A stretch of 59,276 nucleotides of DNA from Syntrophorhabdus sp. (GCA_012719415.1 JAAYAK010000043.1:1-59276), one strand, 5' to 3'. Shown: positions 42,111 to 51,385, counted from the first letter of the stretch. The notes: a model not told the origin generated them from the sequence alone. Numbers and translations are program-made.

Positions 42111-44054
42111 GTGAAGGATAGCAGGAAGCAGGATCTGAAGGCCGAGCTAAATACTTCTCAATATGACGCGGTGACCACCACGGAGGGACCCGTTCTTGTC
42201 ATCGCCGGTGCGGGGAGCGGGAAGACCAGGGTCATAGAATACCGCTCGCTTCACCTTATACAAAAGGATATTGAGCCGGAGTCGATCCTCCTTTTGACGT
42301 TTACCCGCAGAAGCGCTCAGGAGATGATCGAACGGGCTTCCCGGAACGATCCGAGATGTTCGAGGATAGACGGCGGCACCTTTCATTCATTTGCGAGCAA
42401 AGTCCTCCGGGTCTACAGCAAGAATCTGGGCCTGTCGAACTCCTTCACCATATATGACGAAGGTGACGCGGAGGAGGCGATCCGGCGCTGCTGCAACAAA
42501 ATGGGCTACGATCGCGACAAGGAGTTTCCCAAGAAGAATGAACTGAAGAATGTCTTCAGCCTCTGTGTCAATAAGGGAATGGACGTCGAAGACGCGGTCC
42601 TGAGGAAGTACGTTGACTACGAGGATCGCCTCGGCGAGATCAGGCATGTTCAGAAGGAGTATGCCGAGTATAAACTCAGGAACAACTGTGTCGATTATGA
42701 TGACCTCCTGGTCTATCTCAGGGTTGTCCTCGGGATCGACGAGGTCAGGGAGAGACTCTCATCGCGATACCGGTACATCATGGTCGATGAATTCCAGGAC
42801 ACGAACGGCATCCAGGCGGATATCGTCCGTCTTCTCGCGAAAAGACACAACAATGTGATGGTCGTGGGTGACGACGCGCAGAGCATCTATGGGTTCCGGG
42901 GAGCCAACCACACCAACATTCTGCGATTTCCCGGGGAGTTTGAAGGCTGCAGGGTGATCATGCTCGAGCAGAACTACCGAAGCACCCAGTCTATTCTGGA
43001 TGTGGGCAACGCCGTCCTCAACACCATGACGCGTAAATTCGAGAAGCGCCTCGTCGCGGCAAACGGCGAGATCGGGGAAAAGCCCGTGGTGCTGCGATTT
43101 GACGATATCTACGAGGAGGCGGCCTGGGTGGGTCGCAAAGTGCAAAGCCTCAGGGCGAAGGGCATCGCTTTGAGAGATATCGCCGTGCTGTTCAGAACGG
43201 CATTCACCTCGATGCCCCTTCAGTCGGAATTGGTAAGGCAGGGCATACGCTTCAAGCTCTTCGGCGGCCGCAAGTTCTATGAAATGGCCAACGTGCGGGA
43301 CGTCGTCTCGTACCTCCGGTTGATCGCGAACCCCGCGGACGAGCTGGCCTGGCACCGTGTCCTGCTCCTTTTGCCGGGTATCGGCGCGAGGACCGTGGAA
43401 AGGCTCCTCGAGATGATCACCCACTACACCGATCCGAAGGACATCATTGAAAGGGTTTTCGCCCCGCTATGCACGGGCCAGAAGAACTCGGACGTCTTCG
43501 CCTCGTTCGCGAGACTTCTCCAGACGCTCCTTACCCCATCCATGACGCCGTCGCGGCAGGTGGACGCCGTCATGGAACACTATGGTCCCATAATGGAGAG
43601 CAAATACAAAAAAGACCCCCTCAAGGTCAGGGAGTTGGCCATGTTGGGGCAGATGGCCCGAAGGTATACGAACTTGAAGGATTTTCTTGCCGATGTGTCC
43701 GTTGATCCCGACAAGGATACGAATGACGATGACGTCGAATACCTCACCCTCTCGACGGTGCATTCGGCAAAGGGTCTCGAATGGGGCAGGGTCTTTCTTA
43801 TCGGCCTCGTGGACGGCGTTTTCCCTTCGAGCAGGTCATTCGATGAAGGCGACGGTGGGGACATCGAGGAGGAGAAACGGCTTTTGTACGTGGCAGTTAC
43901 AAGGGCGAAGGAAGAGCTCTTCATGAGCTACTACACCAAAAAAGGCGTGAATGAACGGTCCAAGGCAGCGCTGTGCCGGTTCCTCGATCGTGCCAATGTT
44001 CAAAAAACGTTTGAGGCCAGGACGGTAAAGCCGTCAACCAGGACATCCCGCTGA
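42111..44054 (+). CDS. UvrD/Rep-type ATP-dependent DNA helicase
   Basis: A 647-aa superfamily 1A 3'-5' helicase. Motif I AGAGSGKT is at 32-39, motif II VDEFQDTN, motif III VVGDDAQSIYGFRGA, motif IV region LEQNYRST, motif V STVHSAKGLEWGRVFLIGL, and motif VI YVAVTRAKEELFM. It ends soon after motif VI, shorter than UvrD (~720 aa), so the C-terminal extension is missing. GTG 42111 is preferred over TTG 42105 because GAAGG lies 6 bp before it. Likely role is repair or replication restart; a plasmid- or phage-type paralogue is possible. Confidence 0.92.
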   Translation: MKDSRKQDLKAELNTSQYDAVTTTEGPVLVIAGAGSGKTRVIEYRSLHLIQKDIEPESILLLTFTRRSAQEMIERASRNDPRCSRIDGGTFHSFASKVLRVYSKNLGLSNSFTIYDEGDAEEAIRRCCNKMGYDRDKEFPKKNELKNVFSLCVNKGMDVEDAVLRKYVDYEDRLGEIRHVQKEYAEYKLRNNCVDYDDLLVYLRVVLGIDEVRERLSSRYRYIMVDEFQDTNGIQADIVRLLAKRHNNVMVVGDDAQSIYGFRGANHTNILRFPGEFEGCRVIMLEQNYRSTQSILDVGNAVLNTMTRKFEKRLVAANGEIGEKPVVLRFDDIYEEAAWVGRKVQSLRAKGIALRDIAVLFRTAFTSMPLQSELVRQGIRFKLFGGRKFYEMANVRDVVSYLRLIANPADELAWHRVLLLLPGIGARTVERLLEMITHYTDPKDIIERVFAPLCTGQKNSDVFASFARLLQTLLTPSMTPSRQVDAVMEHYGPIMESKYKKDPLKVRELAMLGQMARRYTNLKDFLADVSVDPDKDTNDDDVEYLTLSTVHSAKGLEWGRVFLIGLVDGVFPSSRSFDEGDGGDIEEEKRLLYVAVTRAKEELFMSYYTKKGVNERSKAALCRFLDRANVQKTFEARTVKPSTRTSR

Positions 44055-44104
44055 TCACATTACGTTTCCCCAGGGCCTCAAAGTCTGTCCCCTGAAGCTC
44101 CGAT

Positions 44105-45295
44105 CTAGGTCCGGTAGAGATGTTCCCGCGTCATTGGCAGGGAGTTGTTCAGTCCGTTGGTGAAGAGGATCTGATAGAGCCTTGTGTCTCCCCAGCGGAA
44201 GGCTGCCGCGCTGCCGTTGAGGTACATGCGCCACATGCGGACAAAACCGTCGTCGAACATCTCCCGTATCTCCCGCGCGTTCGCTTCGAACCGCTTGCTC
44301 CATTCGTCCAGGGTAATCGCGTAGTGGAGGCGAAGGTTTTCGATATCGACCGGGGAGAGGCCCCGTTCGCCCATGGTGCGGATAACATGGTCAAGGATGG
44401 GGAGGTAACCCCCGGGGAAGATGTATTTCATGGTCCAAGAATCCTCGGCGGTATCAAGCTCCTTGCCGATGGTGTGGATCAGGCCGATGCCGCCGGGTTT
44501 CAGCAATTCCTTTGCCTTGTCCATGAATTGAGGGATGAATCCTTTTCCCACGTGCTCGAACATGCCTATGGAGACGAACTTGTCGAAGCGGCCTTCCATG
44601 TCGCGATAGTCTTCGAGGGAAATGGTGATGTCTTTTTCAAGCCCTTCCGCTCCCGCCCTTTTCCTTGCGTACTCAGCCTGATGAGGGGACAGGGTACATC
44701 CCAGGCCCTTGACGCCGTAATGGCGCGCGGCATAGAGAAGCATGCCGCCCCAGCCGCACCCGATATCTATCAGCGTTTCCCCTTCCTTCAGTTGAAGCTT
44801 CCTGCAGATGTGTTCGTACTTTTGCTGCTGCGCCTGTTCCAGGGTGTCCTCTTCGCTCCTGAAATAGGCACAAGAATAGGTCATGCTCTCGTCAAGGTAA
44901 TACCGGTAGAACTCGTCTCCCAGGTCGTAGTGATGAGTAATGTTCCCGGGTGACCTTGTTGTGGTGTTGAGTGATCTGATGTGCTGCACGAGAATGGCCA
45001 ATCTCGCGCCGGGTGAGAGTTTCGCATTCCGGAAACGGGGGTCAACGCCGAGACGAACGAGCTGCTGCAGGCTGCCATCGACATCGATGTTGCCGGCGAC
45101 GTATTCTTCCCTGAACCCGAGCGTGCCGTTGCCAAGACAGCGTCTGGCCGCCGTTCCGGTCTTGAACGTGATAGTGAAGGCCGTCGGGCCATTCCCGTAG
45201 GTTTCGGTTTGACCATCCCAGAAGCGCACTGCAAAGGGAATATCGGGAGAATTACGACCCAGCGCTCCGAACAATTCTTGAAGCGTTTTTTTCAT
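44105..45295 (-). CDS. cfa: Cyclopropane-fatty-acyl-phospholipid synthase
   Basis: A 396-aa SAM-dependent enzyme that adds a methylene bridge to unsaturated acyl chains of membrane phospholipids. The N-terminal lipid-binding region precedes HHYDLGDEFYRYYLDESMTYSCAYF, the hallmark stretch. SAM motif I is LIDIGCGWGGMLLYAARHYG, followed by GCTLSPHQAEYARKRA. The FVSIGMFEHVG segment is also typical. TGGAGGAA precedes the ATG. It stands alone, convergent with the helicase gene. Confidence 0.95.
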   Translation of the reverse strand: MKKTLQELFGALGRNSPDIPFAVRFWDGQTETYGNGPTAFTITFKTGTAARRCLGNGTLGFREEYVAGNIDVDGSLQQLVRLGVDPRFRNAKLSPGARLAILVQHIRSLNTTTRSPGNITHHYDLGDEFYRYYLDESMTYSCAYFRSEEDTLEQAQQQKYEHICRKLQLKEGETLIDIGCGWGGMLLYAARHYGVKGLGCTLSPHQAEYARKRAGAEGLEKDITISLEDYRDMEGRFDKFVSIGMFEHVGKGFIPQFMDKAKELLKPGGIGLIHTIGKELDTAEDSWTMKYIFPGGYLPILDHVIRTMGERGLSPVDIENLRLHYAITLDEWSKRFEANAREIREMFDDGFVRMWRMYLNGSAAAFRWGDTRLYQILFTNGLNNSLPMTREHLYRT

Positions 45296-45535
45296 AGGTT
45301 CCTCCAGGGTGAGCCGCCGCCCCAGGTGCGGTTACTAAAGTCTATCAAATTCGGGAGGGGGAGGACAGAAACATACTCTCTTCGCGTCATTCTGCGGTGC
45401 GTCGAGCCGGGCAGCACATCGACTGCTTCTTCAGGCAGCGAGCGGACGCTCTTGCAATGTTGACATCTTTGCGGTATCAAGTGTTTGGATGAAAACAAGC
45501 GCAGGGGTTGCGCGACACAGAGAGACCTGACGGTG

Positions 45536-45826
45536 ATGATGATGGAGATCAAGCTGGAACCGAGTCTTACGCATTGCATCGAAACGACGGCAAAAAGGGA
45601 ATATGAGAGGGTGCTGGGTCAGCTTCTCAAGGGGAAGGAAGAAGATAGTCAACTGGCTGAGGAGTTGGAACTATTGAGGATCTTCCTGGAATCGGCAGAC
45701 TTCGGGCAGTTGAGGAGCCGTTGTGATGATTTTCTGACAGCAGGCAAAGGGGTCGAGGCCAGACTGACGTCCTCAAGCTCCGCACCGGGATATGAGATCG
45801 AGATCGTTGAGATCGACGGAGCGTAG
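45536..45826 (+). CDS. Small acidic protein of unknown function (intact member of a duplicated pair)
   Basis: A 96-aa acidic protein, not recognised. The helical first part (residues ~1-60) contains CIETTAKREYERVLGQLL and EELELLRIFLESADFGQLRS; a Ser-rich turn leads to the end (APGYEIEIVEIDGA). Three ATGs stand in a row at 45536; the first is chosen. A TTG at 45485 would extend it. A partly deleted copy of gene and upstream DNA lies at 49555-49790. An MreB-like gene follows 315 bp downstream. Confidence 0.55.
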   Translation: MMMEIKLEPSLTHCIETTAKREYERVLGQLLKGKEEDSQLAEELELLRIFLESADFGQLRSRCDDFLTAGKGVEARLTSSSSAPGYEIEIVEIDGA

Positions 45827-46140
45827 CACATGGCCTGGATAGCGGGTATTCCACAATGAGGGACAGGGAGACCTTATGAAAAGTGATGTCAGCCTCCGCC
45901 GCATCGATCCCCGGGGGAGGTGCCTGTCGTTGGCACGCTGATCCGGGATACCATGAGGGCGTCCTATCCGGTCTTCTATCCCCCGCGGGGTACTGGGAGG
46001 GCGTCAAGGCGCTCGGTGAGAAGCACGACGATTAGGCCCTATCCTGTTGATATCTCTTCCTTTTATTGAGGTTTTGTGGCATCATAATGGCAGGAGATCA
46101 AGACGTTCCCGTGACTCTGGGGGCGAAAGGAGAGAAGGGG
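45827..46140. other. Intergenic region before the first MreB-like gene
   Basis: Mostly featureless. A short open frame at 45886-46035 ends in a plausible-looking tail but has no ribosome site. The last ~40 bp (from about 46101) align with the sequence preceding the second MreB-like gene and include AAAGGAG at 46126-46132. Confidence 0.4.
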
Positions 46141-47172
46141 TTGTTTTCGATATTTCACTCGCCGTCAAAAGACATTGGCATTGACCTCGGAACTGCGAAT
46201 ACGCTGTTCTACCTGAGAAACAAAGGCATTGTGCTCAACGAGCCTTCCGTTCTCGCCGTGCGCAACGGTGCTCGGGGATTGAAGAAGGTCCTCGCCGCCG
46301 GAGGAAACGCCAAGGACATGCTGGGCAAGACGCCGGACCATATCAACGTCAGCCGGCCACTGCAACACGGAGTCATCTCCGATTTCGAGTCCGCGCAGTC
46401 CATGCTGAAGCAATTCTTGGAGCAGGTCGATTACAGCAGTTTTGGCGCGAGGCCAAGAATAGTCATATCCGTCCCCTGCGACGTGACACCCATAGAGAAG
46501 CGGGCCGCGAAAGAGGCGGCGGAGGCGGCGGGAAAGGGGGAGGTGTATCTTATCGAAGAACCCATGGCAGCGGCTATCGGAGCGGGTCTGCCCATCACGG
46601 AGCCGGCCGGGAGCATGATCGTCGATATCGGCTCAGGCCTGACGGAAGTGGCTGTCGTCAGTCTTTCCGGCATTGTCTACTGCAACGCGGTCCGTATCGC
46701 CGGGGAAGATATGGATGAAGCCATAGTCAATTATATACGGCGCAAATACAATCTCCTCATTGGTGACCAAACGGCGGAGAAGATAAAGATAGCCATAGGC
46801 TCGGCCTATCCTGATGCTGATGAGGAAACGAGGACGATGGCGATAAACGGCAGGAACCTCATGGACGGAATACCACAATCGCTTGAAGTATCATCACCCG
46901 AGATCAGGGAGGCGATAGCAGAGCCAGTTCATTCCATAACCGACGCCATACGCATTGCTCTCGAAAGAATGCCGCCGGAGCTTGCGTCGGATATCGTCGA
47001 CACGGGGATCGTCCTGAGTGGCGGGGGGAGCCTTCTCAAGAACCTTGACCGCCTGATACACAAGGTCACACAGGTTCCCGTTCATGTTGCCGACAACGCG
47101 ATGACGGTTGTGGCGAAAGGGGCAGGCAGGGTGCTTGATGAGCTTGCCCTTCTGAAAGAGATCTCTGTGTAA
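46141..47172 (+). CDS. MreB-like actin-family protein, paralogue 1
   Basis: A 343-aa bacterial actin. Phosphate-1 motif GIDLGTANTLFYL, phosphate-2 IVDIGSGLTEVAVVSLSGI and adenosine motif GIVLSGGGSLLKNLD are all present. It is close to MreB, but mreC, mreD, mrdA and rodA are not nearby. An upstream ATG (46087) is open, but TTG 46141 is preferred. It aligns exactly with the GTG start of the second paralogue (54025), has AAAGGAG 8 bp upstream at the same relative place, and gives the same length, 343 aa. It may act as an extra cell-shape or positioning filament. Confidence 0.88.
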   Translation: MFSIFHSPSKDIGIDLGTANTLFYLRNKGIVLNEPSVLAVRNGARGLKKVLAAGGNAKDMLGKTPDHINVSRPLQHGVISDFESAQSMLKQFLEQVDYSSFGARPRIVISVPCDVTPIEKRAAKEAAEAAGKGEVYLIEEPMAAAIGAGLPITEPAGSMIVDIGSGLTEVAVVSLSGIVYCNAVRIAGEDMDEAIVNYIRRKYNLLIGDQTAEKIKIAIGSAYPDADEETRTMAINGRNLMDGIPQSLEVSSPEIREAIAEPVHSITDAIRIALERMPPELASDIVDTGIVLSGGGSLLKNLDRLIHKVTQVPVHVADNAMTVVAKGAGRVLDELALLKEISV

Positions 47173-47212
47173 TGTTCCGGATACCGCAGTGATCCCTCTG
47201 TTGTGAGACCAC

Positions 47213-47734
47213 TTGACAAACTTTGGAGGAGCACGATACCAATGGTCGTCGTCAATGGAGTTCTCGCGCCGGGGGACGCTTCCCGGGAAACCGGAGCTGA
47301 TGATCTGGACGTCAGCCGTGATGGCGCAGACGGGCGGACCCGATTTCACCACACAGTCAAACAAGCAAAGTGCCCTGCAGTCAGGCAAGCTGAAGGTTCC
47401 CGACGCCATTGAAGCCCAGAAGAAGAACCCGGTGAAGCCAGCCGTCAATCCCTACCCCCCGAGACCGGGGTCCCCGCAGCAGTCTTCTCCGGCGAAGCTT
47501 CCCGCGTTCAAACCATCGACGCCACAGCAGACGAACAAGCCGAACTCGACGTATGTGGTGAAACAGAATCAGGACTCGCCTGCGAGATCTTCCTGCCTGG
47601 CTAAGTGCACGGAGGACATGAACAGGTACCGGGCGAAATGTAACAAAGGTCCGGATCCTGTCGCGGCGTCCAACTGTGTCAAAATGGGCGAGGGTACGTA
47701 TAGGTCCTGTGCAGGCAAGTGCCCGGCAAAGTAG
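47213..47734 (+). CDS. Pro/Gln-rich protein with a six-cysteine C-terminal domain
   Basis: A 173-aa frame, not recognised. Residues ~60-125 are low complexity, rich in P, S, Q, K and N. The C-terminal ~48 residues hold six cysteines (SCLAKCTEDMNRYRAKC, then NCVKMG and SCAGKCPAK), suggesting a small disulfide or metal-binding module for export. The N-terminus is uncertain: TTG 47213 has no good ribosome site, and residues ~30-40 (MIWTSAVMAQTGG) look like the end of a signal peptide whose start may be lost or frameshifted. It follows the first MreB-like gene by 40 bp. Confidence 0.5.
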   Translation: MTNFGGARYQWSSSMEFSRRGTLPGKPELMIWTSAVMAQTGGPDFTTQSNKQSALQSGKLKVPDAIEAQKKNPVKPAVNPYPPRPGSPQQSSPAKLPAFKPSTPQQTNKPNSTYVVKQNQDSPARSSCLAKCTEDMNRYRAKCNKGPDPVAASNCVKMGEGTYRSCAGKCPAK

Positions 47735-47859
47735 AGGAAACGCGGGTTATGAAGGTGGAGATATCAACATGTCCCTGCCTTGCGGAAGATGCTGAAGTAT
47801 GAGCCGAAGAGAGTCTTAAGGGGGCGAGTTATCGGAGATGGTACGCGTGTCCACTCTTG

Positions 47860-48222
47860 CTATTGGCCTTCGGTGAATGTTCTCAGCTTGTTCCTGAAGA
47901 ATGCTTCGGATTGCACGGTTGTGCCGTCCGCGAGCCTTATCAGGTAGGGCTCGCCTGTCATAGAGGACCTGGAGGCGCAGAATTTGATGAAGTCCTCTGC
48001 TGTCTGCACCTTGTTGCCCGCCGCCTTGAGCTTCAGGCGCAGATGGGCAGCGGCTGCCCTGGCACCATGCTCGCTTCCGTTCCTGATGAACGTCGCTCCC
48101 TCCAGTGCTTCGACGGAGGCTAACAGGTACTGGATCCTGGCCGTCTCTGAAGGATCCCCGGCACAAACACGCACCGCTGCCAGCAAGAGGACGGTCGCGA
48201 GAACCGCGAAGATCTTTTTCAT
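47860..48222 (-). CDS. DUF5329-like secreted protein
   Basis: A 120-aa protein. The signal peptide (MKKIFAVLATVLLLAAVRV, cleavage near VCA-GDP) is followed by a ~98-residue domain resembling DUF5329: RIQYLLASVEALEGATFIRNG, then AAAHLRLKL, EDFIKFCASRSSMTGEPYLI. Periplasmic, function unknown. ATG 48222 is chosen over a longer frame because it gives the signal peptide. It starts 19 bp after the metallo-beta-lactamase-fold gene, so the two probably form an operon. Confidence 0.75.
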   Translation of the reverse strand: MKKIFAVLATVLLLAAVRVCAGDPSETARIQYLLASVEALEGATFIRNGSEHGARAAAAHLRLKLKAAGNKVQTAEDFIKFCASRSSMTGEPYLIRLADGTTVQSEAFFRNKLRTFTEGQ

Positions 48223-48241
48223 GTCAAAGGCACCCCTGATC

Positions 48242-49468
48242 TCAGAATAGCGCCTCATGGCGTGGCGAAGGACCGGTTCCGATGAAACCCTGGATCTGGC
48301 CGATGGGATAATAGGTTTTGTCTGGCGGCGGCAGTGACGCGCCCAGCGCGGGAGGTATCCTGATGACCTGTCCTAAAACGGGCGCGACGAAGGCGTCGGG
48401 TGCCAGACCGTGTTCCTTTAATGATGCGGCAAGTACATCCGGGGCATCGGTAAATCCCTCGACTCCCAGCCGAAATACCTGGAAATGGGCGGCGATGCTG
48501 AGCGGCTCTCCCAGGTCCCTGTGTGCCATGACTGCTTCGGCCGGACCCATGTGGACAATGGAGCGATGTTGCCGGGTCGTCCCATCGGCCTCAGGGCGGA
48601 ATGGGGCTATCGGAAGGAGGGCCACTCTTATCGGAGAAAAGCGGCGTGCAATTTCACGGAAATGGGGACCATACCCCGTGTCTCCGGCATAGTAGACGTT
48701 CCCTGATGGACCGGAGATCACGAAACCTCCCCAAAGGGTCCGGTCCCGGTCCCAGAGGGTGCGCCCCGAGAAGTGCTGGGCAGGGACCAGGGTTACCGTC
48801 ACTCCTGAAGACAAAGGGACCGACTGCCACCAGTCAAGTTCATCCACCTCGGGCATTCCCGTGCTCCGCGCAAGACGATAATTGCCGAGCGGCACGACGG
48901 CGCGCGGTGTTCCTCTTTTTACAAGGCCCGTCAGGGTGGGGATATCAAAATGGTCGTAATGGTTGTGGGATACCAGCACGACATCGACAGGGGGAAGGTC
49001 TTCAAAGCGAATACCGGGTTTACTGTACCGTTCCGGACCCACCCATGATACCGGACTGCAGCGTTCCGACCATATGGGGTCAGTGAGAATATTGAGTCCG
49101 TCCATCTGTATGAGAAACGTGGCGTGACCGACGGGTGTTACATAGATCGAGCCCTCGGGGGCGCGGGTGACAGGCGCCGGTCCAGGCGAGAACTCCTTTT
49201 GCTCCGGCCACTCGGGCCAACCGGTGCGAAAGATCCACTTCCAGACCCACCATGTCGTGCCGCGTTTTGTTGTCTGACCCGACACGGAAGACTGGGCTTG
49301 AGGGACACCGGGATTGAAATACCGGATTCCATCAAAGTGGTCCGAGACCTGCTGTATCCTTTCACCGGGTATGTCCGATCTTGTCACACAGGCGGGAAGC
49401 GACAGCAAAGACGCCAGCACCAAAGACAAGATAAAGAGGCCCAGCACATTCCTTTTGTTTCTTTTCAT
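48242..49468 (-). CDS. Metallo-beta-lactamase-fold lipoprotein (NAPE-PLD/UlaG-like hydrolase)
   Basis: A 408-aa zinc hydrolase. A lipoprotein signal ends in SLPAC (Cys ~27), tethering it to the membrane on the periplasmic side. The metal site is HNHYDH (in VLVSHNHYDHFDI), with further ligands in LVPAQHFSGR, YYAGDTGYGP and AAHFQVF. The GHATFLIQMDGLNILTDPIWSER start of the domain and LWGGFVISG are typical of N-acyl-phosphatidylethanolamine-hydrolysing phospholipase D relatives. The lipid substrate is inferred only. ATG 49468 follows TTGGGAG; a TTG at 49483 is less likely. Confidence 0.85.
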   Translation of the reverse strand: MKRNKRNVLGLFILSLVLASLLSLPACVTRSDIPGERIQQVSDHFDGIRYFNPGVPQAQSSVSGQTTKRGTTWWVWKWIFRTGWPEWPEQKEFSPGPAPVTRAPEGSIYVTPVGHATFLIQMDGLNILTDPIWSERCSPVSWVGPERYSKPGIRFEDLPPVDVVLVSHNHYDHFDIPTLTGLVKRGTPRAVVPLGNYRLARSTGMPEVDELDWWQSVPLSSGVTVTLVPAQHFSGRTLWDRDRTLWGGFVISGPSGNVYYAGDTGYGPHFREIARRFSPIRVALLPIAPFRPEADGTTRQHRSIVHMGPAEAVMAHRDLGEPLSIAAHFQVFRLGVEGFTDAPDVLAASLKEHGLAPDAFVAPVLGQVIRIPPALGASLPPPDKTYYPIGQIQGFIGTGPSPRHEALF

Positions 49469-49554
49469 CTCAACTCCCAACAAACAACCGACTCTCAGAC
49501 GGCAACCCCCTGGTGCATCGGGGTCGGATAGTCTACTATATTCGTGGAGGTTCC

Positions 49555-49790
49555 TGCAATGTTGGCATCTTTACGGTATCAAGCATGACGAGAACATCCA
49601 ACGCATTCCAGAAGAAGACAGTCGACTGGCTGAGGAGTTGGAAGTATTGAGGATCTTTCTGGGATCAGCGGACTTCGGGCAGTTGAGGAGCCGTTGTGAT
49701 GATTCTCTGACAGCAGGCAAAGGGGTCGAGGCCAGACTGACGTCCTCAAGCTCCGCGCCCGGATATGAGATCGAGATCGTTGAGATCGAC
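49555..49790 (+). pseudogene. Deleted copy of the 96-aa gene at 45536
   Basis: The upstream segment (GCAATGTTGGCATCTTTACGG, near 49557-49577) matches 45454-45474, and 49609-49790 matches 45638-45818 closely, encoding EELEVLRIFLGSADFGQLRS through EIEIVEID. The ~160 bp encoding the start and first third of the protein are missing, replaced by ~25 bp of unrelated sequence. No usable start remains. It lies between the divergent lipoprotein gene and the convergent 80-aa gene. Confidence 0.7.
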
Positions 49791-49800
49791 CCGAAGACTC

Positions 49801-50043
49801 CTATTCCCGTCTTCCCGTCCCCCTGATCCCCAGGAGGCCCTTGATCCCCTGCTGGATCCGGTTGCGTTCGCTCAGGGTCGCCTCGCGGACCACCCGGTTG
49901 AACTCACCCTCGATGGTTTCGCCGAGGCTGTCCCTGGCACCTTCCGGCACGTCCCCGAAAGGCAGCCGCAGGGAGGAGCCGTTTTCCAGTGAGAGCTTCA
50001 GTACCGGGTGGCCGTTTTCATCAAGGATTATCTCAAAGGGCAT
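49801..50043 (-). CDS. Small protein of unknown function downstream of the FemAB-like gene
   Basis: An 80-aa protein, not recognised. The first half looks beta-rich (MPFEIILDENGHPVLKLSLE, LRLPFGDVPE), the second helical and basic (EGEFNRVVREATLSERNRIQ). AAGGAGG stands 6 bp before the ATG. It starts 32 bp after the FemAB-like gene and is probably co-transcribed. Confidence 0.6.
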   Translation of the reverse strand: MPFEIILDENGHPVLKLSLENGSSLRLPFGDVPEGARDSLGETIEGEFNRVVREATLSERNRIQQGIKGLLGIRGTGRRE

Positions 50044-50075
50044 GAATGACCTCCTTCGTCACCTGTCACATTCTC

Positions 50076-51158
50076 TCAGACCGTTCCCAGCATCTCGGAA
50101 TTGCGGAACGCCAGATACTCGTCGTTGACGAGTGGATAATCCCATGTGCCGCCCCTGTGGATGATCCTTCCGCCGAACCCTGTCTTGAACCGGTGCATAC
50201 CGAAGAAGGGATGCCCGGGGTTCGGGGATGACGCGACGGCTCCCATATCGTAGGTCAGGCAACCCCTCTCCCGGGCAAGGCGGATGGCGGCCCATTGCAC
50301 GGCGTAGGGCGCCATCAGGTTCCGGTTCCCGCTGGAGGACGCGCCGAACAGGTATGTTGCCGTCCTTCCCGAGATCGTCATGATCGCGCCTGCCAGGGCA
50401 TCCTTCCCGTGTTTTGCCAGCAGGAAATGGACCTCCGATGAGTCTGGTGTCGAAGCGAGAGCGGAATAGAGCGCGGAAAAATAGTCGTAGGTGCAGGTAT
50501 CGAACCTGTTGCGTTCCGAGGTCTGGCAATACAGGTCATAGAAGGCTGGGAGTTCGTTGATGCCGGAGCGCGCCACCTCTATGCCTTTTCTCCCGGCGAG
50601 GCGTATGTTATACCGGGTCTTTGGCTTCATATCCGCGAGGAGCTCTTCCTCGATCTTCTCAAGGTCGATCACCAGGGCGTCAGCCACGGTCATGTCAACG
50701 GCCGCCTTCCGAAGGTTCCATGACCGCGTGCCAAAGTTCATGCGGACCTCCTGAAGCCTCGGCTCGGGGCGGACCGAACCGTCCGGATATCGCTGCTGCC
50801 GGGTTTCGTTGTCGCCGTACTGCGACGGCCAGGGGAGGTCGTAGCGGATGAAGGCCAGATCCCTCCCGATGTACTTTACGAGTGCTTCAGACAGGTCCTC
50901 GAGGAAGGGGCCGTATCCTTCAGGACGGGGACCATTCTCCGGCCCCTGCTGGACGTACGCCGCGTTTATCCCTTTGCCGAGATGCCGGGTGAGGATGAGG
51001 ATGTCCCCGTCAACACCCAAAGCCCTGTAATCAAAGGCATGCGTCTTCCAGCCAAGCTGGAGCTTCACTTCGCTCCAGAACGGGGTCTGGAAGAGGATGT
51101 CCGTCGGGTAGAGGGACCATGCGTCCTTCGGTTCCACGTTCGTTGTGATTGTTTCCAT
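50076..51158 (-). CDS. FemAB-like peptidoglycan-bridge/GNAT acyltransferase
   Basis: A 360-aa protein of the FemAB/FemX class, which transfer amino acids from aminoacyl-tRNA to lipid II. Tandem GNAT folds are visible: TPFWSEVKLQLGWKTHAF in the first, and DMKPKTRYNIRLAGRKGIEV, then YLFGASSSGNRNLMAPYAVQ and GCLTYDMGAV in the second. Whether it truly builds a cross-bridge in this Gram-negative is open; related proteins in Spirochaetes and anaerobes exist. A longer frame begins at 51299, but ATG 51158 gives the usual N-terminus. Confidence 0.82.
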   Translation of the reverse strand: METITTNVEPKDAWSLYPTDILFQTPFWSEVKLQLGWKTHAFDYRALGVDGDILILTRHLGKGINAAYVQQGPENGPRPEGYGPFLEDLSEALVKYIGRDLAFIRYDLPWPSQYGDNETRQQRYPDGSVRPEPRLQEVRMNFGTRSWNLRKAAVDMTVADALVIDLEKIEEELLADMKPKTRYNIRLAGRKGIEVARSGINELPAFYDLYCQTSERNRFDTCTYDYFSALYSALASTPDSSEVHFLLAKHGKDALAGAIMTISGRTATYLFGASSSGNRNLMAPYAVQWAAIRLARERGCLTYDMGAVASSPNPGHPFFGMHRFKTGFGGRIIHRGGTWDYPLVNDEYLAFRNSEMLGTV

Positions 51159-51385
51159 CGCGCTGACACAACCTCCTGCCGGGGGCATTGGGCCGGGAAG
51201 GAAGGCGTGCTTCCCTCCCGGTAAGCGGACCGCGCTGCTGCCTTTCCGGAGGGATAAGACGACTGCGGTCCGCTTTCTCATATGCAAACCCGGGGCCATT
51301 TAGGAGTGGCACCGTTCTTGCCTGACAGGAGTGGCGAAGGGCTATCTGTGTTATAATGGAGCGGACTATTACTCGAGGTCATATC

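Noticed and set aside
45886-46035. 49-aa open frame ending GYWEGVKALGEKHDD
   Set aside because: The tail looks coding-like, but there is no ribosome site or recognisable family; it may be a remnant, not enough to call a gene.
48259-49086. Plus-strand frames across the metallo-beta-lactamase-fold gene
   Set aside because: The minus-strand HNHYDH and lipobox motifs settle the coding strand.
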